From an uncultured Clostridia bacterium (GTDB lineage: Bacteria > Bacillota > Clostridia > Oscillospirales > Acutalibacteraceae), in contig CALAQQ010000172.1 in NCBI GenBank assembly GCA_937888485.1, positions 1-7,832 on the forward strand: DNA of 7,832 bases, read 5' to 3'. Below are positions 1 to 6,077 of this stretch, piece after piece (position 1 is the stretch's first letter; each line of letters starts with the position of its first letter). Under the pieces are notes generated by a model, which worked only from the letters and a program-made list of their open reading frames with translations, had not been told where the DNA came from and made no database searches. The translations under genes and the position numbers were made by a program.

Positions 1-263
1 TCGATGAGTCCGCCGATTTTTTTGAATCTTTTGAGAAACTGAAAAATCCTTCTTATAAAAAGAAGAATGAACGGTATCGGAAGAATATTACCGAGATAGC
101 AGATAACAAAAGCTTTCAGAAGCTCAACGTCAAGAAGCTTTGCGGCAATCATTCCGCCTCTGAGTTCAAGAACGGGGAACATTGAAATTATGAATATTAT
201 GAGTTCTTTGGGGATTGTACCTTGAAATAATCCGACCAGATAATCTGTAATGGCTTCTGTCAT
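1..263 (-). CDS. Small multidrug-export family (COG2426) membrane protein, N-terminal part, cut by window edge
   Basis: This is a partial gene: 87 complete codons are visible and the C-terminus lies beyond position 1. The translation starts MTEAITDYLVGLFQ and has two hydrophobic stretches, about residues 21-44 and 51-70. The first contains the sequence MFPVLELRGGMIAAKLL, and an F-P-x-x-E-L-R-G-x motif near the N-terminus marks the COG2426 / Sm_multidrug_ex family of small integral membrane proteins (usually about 150-170 residues, from memory). The transport role in the family name is weakly supported; treat the substrate as unknown. The ATG at 263-261 overlaps the stop of the upstream Nudix gene as ATGA, and a good ribosome binding site, GAGGAAGG (280-273), lies inside that gene 9 nt upstream. 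The two are therefore almost certainly co-transcribed and translationally coupled. Family assignment is fairly sure; function is not. Confidence 0.82.
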   Translation of the reverse strand, partial: MTEAITDYLVGLFQGTIPKELIIFIISMFPVLELRGGMIAAKLLDVELLKAFVICYLGNILPIPFILLFIRRIFQFLKRFKKIGGLI

Positions 264-1012
264 TGCAGTATACCTTCCTCAACAAGATTCTGTTCAACAA
301 GAAAATCATGAGCGCTTTGAAGTATATTTCTGTCGTTGATAAAACGGAGTGTATCCATAGCTTTATCATAATTCAGCCAGACGTAATCCTCGATTTCTTC
401 TCTCTGGATTGTTGTCTGAGTATCTTTGGTTTTTGCAAGGAATATTGTTACGGATTTTTCAACCCTGCCCTGAATTGTATACTCTGATTTCGAAGCAAAC
501 TGAGGCACAATCTGAATATGGATACCCGTTTCTTCAAGCACTTCTCTTATTGCTGTCTGCTCATGGGTTTCGCCCTTTTCAATGTGACCCTTCGGGAATC
601 CCCAATGAGTACTGCGGCGATTTTTGATGAGAAGATAACGGACTTCATTGTTGATAATGCGATAAACTACCGCACCGCATGAACGCTCATAAAGGCATTC
701 AAGCTTATAGTTTCTTCCTTTTTCCGCAAATGCAACGGCATCTTCAATCTGGTAGGAAATAAATCTCATGCTTTTCGGAGCAACAACGTAAACCGTAGGG
801 CTGCCGTCTGCTCTTTTTATTGCGGCAATAACTCTGCCGTCGAAGGTTCTTACGGGATGATTGATACCCATGATGTATGCGCCGTGGGACATGCTGTCGT
901 AACGCTTTTTACCTTCTATAGCGCCGAAATTAAGCTGATAGACAAATCCGAATTGCCTGTTTACGGAGCGGATAGGGTTAGTAACCCTTACTCTGACATA
1001 TTTGCCGAGCAT
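260..1012 (-). CDS. Nudix hydrolase (Ap4A-hydrolase-like) with N-terminal inorganic-pyrophosphatase-like domain
   Basis: This 250-residue soluble protein has two parts. Residues about 1-105 resemble the minimal family I inorganic-pyrophosphatase-like proteins of Clostridia (for example YIMGINHPVRTFDGRVIAAI, residues 46-65). Residues about 110-240 are a Nudix domain with a complete Nudix box at 142-164: G142, E148, R156-E157, E160-E161, G163, matching GX5EX7REUXEEXGU. The preceding HWGFPKGH is typical of asymmetric Ap4A (diadenosine tetraphosphate) hydrolases, so the likely reaction is hydrolysis of a nucleoside polyphosphate or similar X-linked diphosphate in the cytoplasm; the exact substrate cannot be read off. 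The pyrophosphatase part seems degenerate: where relatives have an acidic D-A-Y stretch, this has H43-G44-A45-Y46. It may then serve as a binding or structural domain. The ATG start at 1012 has AAAGGTG 7 nt upstream. The stop overlaps the COG2426 membrane gene as ATGA. Confidence 0.9.
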   Translation of the reverse strand: MLGKYVRVRVTNPIRSVNRQFGFVYQLNFGAIEGKKRYDSMSHGAYIMGINHPVRTFDGRVIAAIKRADGSPTVYVVAPKSMRFISYQIEDAVAFAEKGRNYKLECLYERSCGAVVYRIINNEVRYLLIKNRRSTHWGFPKGHIEKGETHEQTAIREVLEETGIHIQIVPQFASKSEYTIQGRVEKSVTIFLAKTKDTQTTIQREEIEDYVWLNYDKAMDTLRFINDRNILQSAHDFLVEQNLVEEGILQ

Positions 1013-1019
1013 TTAACCA

Positions 1020-1044
1020 CACCTTTCAGAAGGTCCTTAAGACC
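1020..1044 (-). promoter_or_regulatory. Nudix gene leader with two mutually exclusive hairpins over the ribosome binding site
   Basis: Read as minus-strand RNA, GGUC(UUAAG)GACC spans 1044-1032 and can form a 4-bp stem, or 5 bp with a U-G wobble. ACCUU(CUGA)AAGGU spans 1034-1021 and can form a 5-bp stem with a 4-nt loop. They share the bases 1034-1032 and so cannot both form. The second stem pairs most of the AAAGGUG ribosome binding site (1026-1020). The pairing is visible in the sequence; that it regulates translation is inference, and both stems are short enough to be chance. Confidence 0.35.
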
Positions 1045-1062
1045 CAAGATAAATACTCATGT

Positions 1063-1091
1063 ATTATACTAAATTTATCTGATTAAAACAA
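1063..1091 (-). promoter_or_regulatory. Sigma-A type promoter for the Nudix / COG2426 pair
   Basis: On the minus strand there is a -35 box TTGTTT (1091-1086), a 17-bp spacer and a perfect -10 box TATAAT (1068-1063). Transcription would start near 1056 and give a leader of about 44 nt before the ATG at 1012. The spacing and -10 are ideal for the housekeeping sigma factor. A perfect inverted repeat at 1084-1099 overlaps the -35 box, which is a plausible operator position. Confidence 0.65.
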
Positions 1092-1099
1092 TAGTTTTA
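1084..1099. repeat. Inverted repeat TAAAAC-AATA-GTTTTA, candidate operator
   Basis: The two 6-bp arms match perfectly around a 4-bp centre. The repeat covers the -35 box of the minus-strand promoter, where a bound protein would block RNA polymerase. It is flanked by two copies of AAATTTAT (1071-1078 and 1103-1110), 32 bp apart. The region is very AT-rich, so chance occurrence is a real alternative. Confidence 0.35.
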
Positions 1100-1138
1100 T
1101 TAAAATTTATATAATTCCCAAATAAAATAATCATATGT

Positions 1139-1151
1139 TGAAAAATTTTCA
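1139..1151. repeat. Palindrome TGAAAA-A-TTTTCA in divergent control region
   Basis: A perfect 6-bp palindrome with one central base lies about midway between the two divergent promoters. It could be a regulator site serving both directions, but AT-rich sequence makes short palindromes common, so this is a weak call. Confidence 0.25.
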
Positions 1152-1210
1152 TAGTTTTTACAAAAGTCGGCGTATTTATTCCCGCAAAGAGGCATCTCCT
1201 AATTTTACTA

Positions 1211-1240
1211 TTGATTTATATATATAATGTATGATATTAT
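1211..1240 (+). promoter_or_regulatory. Candidate promoter of the two-component operon
   Basis: TTGATT (1211-1216) and TATTAT (1235-1240) are separated by 18 bp, and TG at 1232-1233 just before the second box gives an extended -10. Transcription would begin near 1247, leaving a leader of about 33 nt to the ATG at 1280. A second TATAAT occurs at 1223-1228 but lacks a -35 box at suitable spacing. The local sequence is a run of TA repeats, so the exact boxes are uncertain, but this is the only sensible promoter region for the plus-strand genes. Confidence 0.5.
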
Positions 1241-1279
1241 ATTTGTATATTTTTACTTTGTATGGAAGAAGTGAAAAAC

Positions 1280-1966
1280 ATGAAAAGAATTCTTGTTGCC
1301 GATGACGAAGCCCGTATCAGAAGGCTTGTGTGCGACTTCCTCAAAAACGCAGGTTACGAAACGATTGAAGCTGTTGACGGCAGAGAAGCTATCGAAAAAT
1401 TCTTTTCTGTCGGAAGCATTGACCTTGTTATCTGCGACATTATGATGCCCGAAGCTGACGGCTGGGAAGTAACAAGAAAAATCAGAGAATCAAGCTCTGT
1501 TCCCATTCTTGTTTTGACCGCAAGGAGCCAGGAATTTGATGAACTTATGTCTTTTGAAAGCGGTGCTGATGATTATGTTACAAAACCGTTCAGCCCGGGT
1601 GTTCTCGTCAAAAGGGTTGAAGCGATATTAAAACGTTCAAAAACATCAAATCCCCAAAATGACGATGTTATATCCATTGACGGTCTTGTTATAGATATTC
1701 CCGCTCATACGGTTACAAACAACCTCAGAGCTGTTGAACTGACAATCAAAGAGCATAATATTCTTGTAAAGCTTGCAAAAAATCACGGAAGAATTTTTTC
1801 AAGAGAACAGCTTCTTGACAGCATATGGGGCATTGATTTTGTCGGTGACCCGAGAACAGTCGACTCCCATGTTGCAAGACTCAGAACAAAACTCGGCGAT
1901 TGGGGTGAAGCACACCTTAAAACGGTTTACGGTGTCGGATATAAAATTGAGGTGGAGAAATCTTGA
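1280..1966 (+). CDS. OmpR/PhoB-family two-component response regulator
   Basis: This 228-residue cytoplasmic transcription factor has a receiver domain (about 1-118) followed by a winged-helix DNA-binding domain (about 130-226). Receiver residues are all present: acidic pair D8-D9 with E10, phospho-acceptor D53 in the string ICDIMMPEADGW, T80 in VLTAR and K102 in DDYVTKPF. In the output domain, the recognition helix region reads DPRTVDSHVARLRTKLG (190-206) and the wing ends in TVYGVGYK, as in OmpR/PhoB proteins. I prefer the ATG at 1280 (MKRILVADDE) because receiver domains normally begin there and a GGAAGAAGTG stretch precedes it. An in-frame ATG at 1262 would add six residues but has no ribosome binding site. 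The gene overlaps the partner kinase by 4 nt. Its target is unknown; autoregulation of its own operon is likely but not shown. Confidence 0.93.
   Translation: MKRILVADDEARIRRLVCDFLKNAGYETIEAVDGREAIEKFFSVGSIDLVICDIMMPEADGWEVTRKIRESSSVPILVLTARSQEFDELMSFESGADDYVTKPFSPGVLVKRVEAILKRSKTSNPQNDDVISIDGLVIDIPAHTVTNNLRAVELTIKEHNILVKLAKNHGRIFSREQLLDSIWGIDFVGDPRTVDSHVARLRTKLGDWGEAHLKTVYGVGYKIEVEKS
1949..1957 (+). promoter_or_regulatory. Strong ribosome binding site deciding the TTG start of the kinase gene
   Basis: GAGGTGGAG lies at the end of the response regulator gene, 5 nt before TTG at 1963. No in-frame ATG occurs until codon 20, which falls inside the first membrane segment, so the TTG is the credible start. 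Confidence 0.7.
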
Positions 1967-3480
1967 AACGAAAATTCTCTCTGTTCAGACTCAGCAGAAT
2001 AAGAATCAAGCTGTTTGCAATGATAACGGCAGTACTCATTCTGTTCATGACAATGATTGCAGTATTCAGCACTCCCATTCTTTTCAGAGTTTTTTCTTTT
2101 CATACTTATAATACAATGCGTGACGCAGCAGAGGAAATAAACAACTGCGTACCTGAATCTTCAACCTATTATTTTGACCTCTATTCCATAGCAGGCGACT
2201 ATAACATAGATATTGAACTCATTAATCCTGACGGTTACGTTTCTTACAGCACAGCTAACGGAAACACCGTTTACGGAAGTGAGCATTTCTCAGCCGGCAG
2301 TTCAAATTCGCTGTATTCCACTCTTAAACTCACAGAAAACCGCAAAAATGCTGTTGAATCCGATAACTTCCGCATAATGAAACAATCCATTGCAAACATA
2401 GAATATTTTGTTTTCAACCAGGCGATTGATTCAGGCGATATGCTCTATGCTTATTCAGCCGTTGCGGATGTTGAAAACATCGTCAGCGTTGCGGGAAATG
2501 TATATTCGTTACTGAGCATACTGATGATAATGATTATGTCCGTTCTTTTTTATCTGTTGGTTGCAAGATTCACCAAACCGCTTGTTGAAATGAACGATAT
2601 AACAAAAGACATGGCAGCACTGAATTTTGAACGGAAATGCGATAATTACGGAAAAGATGAAATAGGCGAGCTCGGTTCAAGCATCAACACACTTTCAACA
2701 ACACTTGATGCTACTCTTATGGACCTTAAGGATAAAAACCTCCGTCTTGAAAAAGACATTGAAAAACGACATCAACTTGACAACGCCCGCAAATCTTTCA
2801 TCAACAATGTTTCTCATGAACTTAAAACACCAATTGCAATCATTTCCGGATATGCAGAAGGTCTTTGCGAAGGTATCAGCGACGACCCTGAGGTTATAAA
2901 GGAATATTGCCAGATTATAAATGATGAAAGTCAAAAAATGAATGCGCTCGTTGTTGAGCTTCTTGAACTTTCAAAACTCGAAAGCGGTGCGCAACCCTTT
3001 ACTCCGGATTATTTCAGTATCGGCACAAAAGTGCAATCGCTCATCACGCATCTTTCTCTCCTTTTTGAACAGAACGGTATAACCGTTATCAATGAAATAC
3101 CCGGCGACCTCATGTGTTACGCTCAGGAAGATAAAATTGAAATTGTTCTTAAGAATTACATCACGAACGCCGTTTCACACTGCTCGGGTGAAAAAATAAT
3201 CAGAATAACAGCAAAAGAAAATGACGGTTTTATTGAAATCGGCATTTTCAACACAGGTGATAACATTGCGGAGCATGACCTTCCCGAACTCTGGGACAGC
3301 TTCTACAGAGCAGACAAAGCTCACGGCAGAAGTGAAAACCGTTTCGGTCTCGGTCTTTCAATCGTAAAAAGTATCATGACCGCCCACTCATGCAAATGCG
3401 GCGTTAACAATGTTGAAAACGGCGTTATATTTACTTTTGAAGTTTCAAAGGATTCCAAATATTATGATAACAAACAATAA
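1963..3480 (+). CDS. Membrane sensor histidine kinase, partner of the OmpR-type regulator
   Basis: This 505-residue kinase is complete. It has a short basic N-terminus, a first membrane segment at about 15-42, an extracytoplasmic domain at about 43-178 and a second membrane segment at about 181-201. A HAMP linker follows (about 202-255), then the HisKA dimerisation helix with the phospho-accepting H285 in SHELKTP, and a HATPase domain. The ATPase boxes are visible: N-box LKNYITNAVSHC (396-407), G1 region FNTG (429-432), F-region LWDSFYRAD (443-451) and G2 GLGLSIVK (462-469). The G1 box has N-x-G rather than the textbook D-x-G, a substitution also found in other Clostridia kinases, so activity is still expected. 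The gene starts with TTG inside the regulator's stop (TTGA), so the two are translationally coupled. I do not recognise the extracytoplasmic domain, so the signal is unknown. Confidence 0.93.
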   Translation: MKRKFSLFRLSRIRIKLFAMITAVLILFMTMIAVFSTPILFRVFSFHTYNTMRDAAEEINNCVPESSTYYFDLYSIAGDYNIDIELINPDGYVSYSTANGNTVYGSEHFSAGSSNSLYSTLKLTENRKNAVESDNFRIMKQSIANIEYFVFNQAIDSGDMLYAYSAVADVENIVSVAGNVYSLLSILMIMIMSVLFYLLVARFTKPLVEMNDITKDMAALNFERKCDNYGKDEIGELGSSINTLSTTLDATLMDLKDKNLRLEKDIEKRHQLDNARKSFINNVSHELKTPIAIISGYAEGLCEGISDDPEVIKEYCQIINDESQKMNALVVELLELSKLESGAQPFTPDYFSIGTKVQSLITHLSLLFEQNGITVINEIPGDLMCYAQEDKIEIVLKNYITNAVSHCSGEKIIRITAKENDGFIEIGIFNTGDNIAEHDLPELWDSFYRADKAHGRSENRFGLGLSIVKSIMTAHSCKCGVNNVENGVIFTFEVSKDSKYYDNKQ

Positions 3481-5719
3481 TTCAAGAAAAATATTTATAA
3501 AGCTTATTTCGCTTATTATATGCCTCTGCCTTACATCAGGCTGCTTTTCTTCTTGTTCAAAGCAGGAGGAAAGCGGTGTTAAGGCTATCAAATCCGATGC
3601 AGAGAGCAATATAATCACGAATCTTTCCGATGATGCTTCAATACACTACTCGGAAAGTGAAGAAAGTTTTTCCGTCAAAGCTGCAACATCGGGTCTTATC
3701 GAGCTTCTTGTTGACCCGCGTACAAACTCATTCGGCATTCTGGAAACAACACAGAATCAGATATGGAGTGTTCTTCCCCTGCTGAATAAAATCGCCGACG
3801 GTGAAAAACTTATTACAGATGCAAGCATGGTTTCGCTGAAAGTTCTTGGCGGAACGGATATTTACTATCTCAATTCACAGGATAACTCTGTTGCGTACGG
3901 AAAAGCATCATATTATCCCATTGATAACGGTATAGCATTTCTTTTTGACATTTTTGCCAATGAAGATACAGCCGTTAAAACGTCATATGAAAAAACCGAT
4001 ATAGGCTTCAATGTTACGTTAAAGGTTTCTCTCAAAGACGGCAGTATGAACGTCAGCTGCACAAACACGAATATAACAGGAAATCCCGATGCATATATTG
4101 AGGACATTGAACTTCTCAATTATTTCGGTGCATATAATGATACCCGCGACGGTGATTTTCTTCTTGTTCCCGATGGTTGCGGTGCCATAATCAGAACATC
4201 AATCTATGATGAATCCTTTGAATCGCTTTCATTTGACATTTACGGAAGCGACCCTTCATCAGAAAAAGAAGAAAACACAGAAAGTGCAATTGTTCCCGCA
4301 TTCGGAATAAAACACGGCAATACAGCCTTCGTTTCTCTGATTGAAAACGGAGATGCCGTTGCTTCGGTTAACGCTAAGAAAGCAACTCAAATCAGTGAAT
4401 ACAACATTGTATATCCGTCATTCAACATCACTCCGATAAATCATGAAAACGATACGCTTTATGTTTCGAAGTCATCAACCGTCAGCGAAATATCGCTCTG
4501 TTACCGTTTTCTTGCAGGAAGCAACGCAACCTATGCAGGTCTTGCGTCCGCATGCCGTGAACAGCTTATAAGAAACTCTGTTCTTTCAACAAGAACGGTT
4601 AAAACGGAAGATTATATGCCGTTTTATCTCACTCTTACCGGCAGCGCAAAGAAAACTCTCGGACCTGTGACATATCTTTCAAATCTTACAAATTTCGACC
4701 AGGCAACGGACATGCTGACAAGAATGAAAAACAAGGGAATCAACAACATCAGCATAAGATATACCGGTGCATTCAGCGGCGGTCTGGATTCAAAAGACAT
4801 AGCTTCTTCGGATATCATGCTCCGTCTTGGAGGAACACAGAATCTGAGCGAACTTTACGAATATGTCGAGTCACAGAAAATGAGTCTTTTCCTCGACATC
4901 AATCTTCTCTCCTCATCAAGCGGATTTTCCGGTGCATCGGCTACAAATATTCAAAAACACACCGCATCATTCACTCCCGAAAACGCACTTGTTGAATTCA
5001 TGGATGAAACAGTCAGTGAAAGACAGCTCAGAAATCTCAAAAAACTGAAGAATATTGTTGCAACGGTACTCAGCAATACAAGATATCACGCATTCTCAGG
5101 ATTCTGCCTTAACGATGCAGGTTCGGTTCTTTATTCGGACTTTTCATCCGACGGTATGCTCAGAGATGAAGCAGCTGAAACAATACATTCCGCAATCGCT
5201 CCCCTTTCAACAGGTCATTCAACAATGACGGTAAAAGGCAATTTCTACATGCTGAAAAATATCGACTCTGTTATCAATATTCCGCTCGGAACAAGCGTTG
5301 CGCAGAGCGGTGCATACCTTGCCGTACCCTTTGTTCAGCTTATTCTTCACGGAATTGCCGATTATGCAGGCGAACCCATCAACACAGGAATTAACCTTCG
5401 CGAAACTCTTCTTAAAAATATTGAATACGGTGCATGTCCTCATTTTGAATGGAACTATGAACCTGTTATAGGCAGAACCGAAAACGACAAATTCTATTAT
5501 GACAACACCATTAATGCCGCCGCAGAATTCTATACCGAAGCAAACGAAGCACTCAATGACCTTCGTGATGCAAGAATCACCAACCATTCCGAGGTTGAAG
5601 ACGGTATTTTCTGCACGGAATACGATACCGGCGCAAGAATATATGTAAACTATACCAACACCGATTATTCCGTACTCGGCGTTGTTGTTGAAGCAAGAAA
5701 CTTTTTAAGAGTTAACTAA
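3464..5719 (+). CDS. DUF5696 family surface lipoprotein, possibly glycosidase-like
   Basis: The product is 751 residues with a signal peptide: basic N-terminus, hydrophobic core LISLIICLCL, then two possible lipidation cysteines, C27 (TSGC) and C31 (FSSC). It should be anchored on the outer face of the membrane. I recognise DUF5696-like features: LLVPDGCGAII (233-243), PAFGIKHGNTAFVSLIENGDAVASVNA (278-304, shown in part by its G, E and D positions), FSGFCLNDAGSVLYSDF (544-560) and VPFVQLILHGIADYAGEP (621-638). The order of repeated strand/helix units from about 385 onward and the late aromatic-rich part (HFEWNYEP, 660-667) suggest a TIM-barrel glycoside-hydrolase-like fold, but I cannot name catalytic residues and no function is established. 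The ATG at 3464 is preferred over one at 3410 because it yields the signal peptide; AAAGGA lies 11 nt upstream. It overlaps the kinase gene by 17 nt, so a link to the kinase, such as ligand handling or regulation by it, is possible. Confidence 0.82.
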   Translation: MITNNNSRKIFIKLISLIICLCLTSGCFSSCSKQEESGVKAIKSDAESNIITNLSDDASIHYSESEESFSVKAATSGLIELLVDPRTNSFGILETTQNQIWSVLPLLNKIADGEKLITDASMVSLKVLGGTDIYYLNSQDNSVAYGKASYYPIDNGIAFLFDIFANEDTAVKTSYEKTDIGFNVTLKVSLKDGSMNVSCTNTNITGNPDAYIEDIELLNYFGAYNDTRDGDFLLVPDGCGAIIRTSIYDESFESLSFDIYGSDPSSEKEENTESAIVPAFGIKHGNTAFVSLIENGDAVASVNAKKATQISEYNIVYPSFNITPINHENDTLYVSKSSTVSEISLCYRFLAGSNATYAGLASACREQLIRNSVLSTRTVKTEDYMPFYLTLTGSAKKTLGPVTYLSNLTNFDQATDMLTRMKNKGINNISIRYTGAFSGGLDSKDIASSDIMLRLGGTQNLSELYEYVESQKMSLFLDINLLSSSSGFSGASATNIQKHTASFTPENALVEFMDETVSERQLRNLKKLKNIVATVLSNTRYHAFSGFCLNDAGSVLYSDFSSDGMLRDEAAETIHSAIAPLSTGHSTMTVKGNFYMLKNIDSVINIPLGTSVAQSGAYLAVPFVQLILHGIADYAGEPINTGINLRETLLKNIEYGACPHFEWNYEPVIGRTENDKFYYDNTINAAAEFYTEANEALNDLRDARITNHSEVEDGIFCTEYDTGARIYVNYTNTDYSVLGVVVEARNFLRVN

Positions 5720-5724
5720 GGAGG
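5718..5724 (+). promoter_or_regulatory. Consensus ribosome binding site of the tautomerase gene
   Basis: AAGGAGG, the full anti-16S complement, begins in the stop codon of the lipoprotein gene and sits 7 nt before the ATG at 5732. It is the strongest such site in the window, suggesting high translation of this small protein relative to its neighbours. Confidence 0.8.
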
Positions 5725-5731
5725 AAAAATC

Positions 5732-6076
5732 ATGCCTTATATAAGAACAACAGTCAGCAAAGAACTTACAGCTGAAAACAAAGATAATCTCAAGTCAAAA
5801 CTCGGCCAGGCAATTGCACTTATTCCCGGAAAAAGCGAAGCATGGCTCATGCTTGCATTTGAAGACAATATTGATATGTATTTCAAGGGTGACTGCAGTG
5901 AAGATTATGCATATCTCGAAGTCAGTCTTTTCGGAACAACCTCGGATGCCGCATATGACAGACTTACAGCCGCACTTTCCGAGATAGTCAACGAAGAACT
6001 CGGCATTGACAGGGCTAACATCTATATCAAATATGAAGAAGCAAATCATTGGGGATGGAACGGCTCCAACTTCTGA
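5732..6076 (+). CDS. MIF-type tautomerase (phenylpyruvate tautomerase-like)
   Basis: This 114-residue protein has the full length of the macrophage migration inhibitory factor (MIF) family within the tautomerase superfamily. After removal of Met1 the N-terminal residue is proline (MPYIRTT), the catalytic base in this family. K34 in IPGKSEAW matches the MIF active-site lysine (K32 without Met), Y98 in NIYIKY matches MIF Y95, and the C-terminus NHWGWNGSNF is the classic MIF ending. The position of MIF N97 is lysine here (K100), which I believe is seen in other bacterial members. It is expected to be a cytoplasmic trimer that can tautomerise phenylpyruvate-like keto-enols, though the natural substrate of bacterial MIF proteins is generally unknown. 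No signal peptide is present. It lies 12 nt after the lipoprotein gene and 1 nt before the ComEA-like gene. Confidence 0.93.
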   Translation: MPYIRTTVSKELTAENKDNLKSKLGQAIALIPGKSEAWLMLAFEDNIDMYFKGDCSEDYAYLEVSLFGTTSDAAYDRLTAALSEIVNEELGIDRANIYIKYEEANHWGWNGSNF

Positions 6077-6077
6077 T

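Noticed and set aside
166..369. 67-codon minus-strand open frame spanning the Nudix / COG2426 junction
   Set aside because: It runs out of frame through two recognisable genes; the COG2426 frame starting at 263 has the motif and the ribosome binding site.
1156..1256. Three TTTTAC copies spaced 47-48 bp (1156, 1203, 1251), resembling parts of a PhoP-type direct repeat
   Set aside because: Regulator boxes of this family repeat every 10-11 bp, and six-base AT-rich words recur by chance in this region.
1262..1279. Upstream ATG of the response regulator adding MEEVKN
   Set aside because: No ribosome binding site precedes it, it lies very close to the predicted transcription start, and receiver domains normally begin at the MKRILVADDE position.
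1013..1279. T-box, riboswitch or small RNA in the only long non-coding stretch
   Set aside because: The region is very AT-rich with no long stem, no T-box motif and no conserved riboswitch core; only promoters and short inverted repeats can be supported.
3410..3463. Longer start of the lipoprotein gene inside the kinase gene
   Set aside because: It would put 18 extra residues ahead of a normal signal peptide and extend the overlap to 71 nt; the ATG at 3464 is more natural.
5219..5587. 122-codon open frame antisense to the lipoprotein gene
   Set aside because: Low-complexity, Cys/Val/Phe-rich translation with no family resemblance; fully covered by the sense gene.
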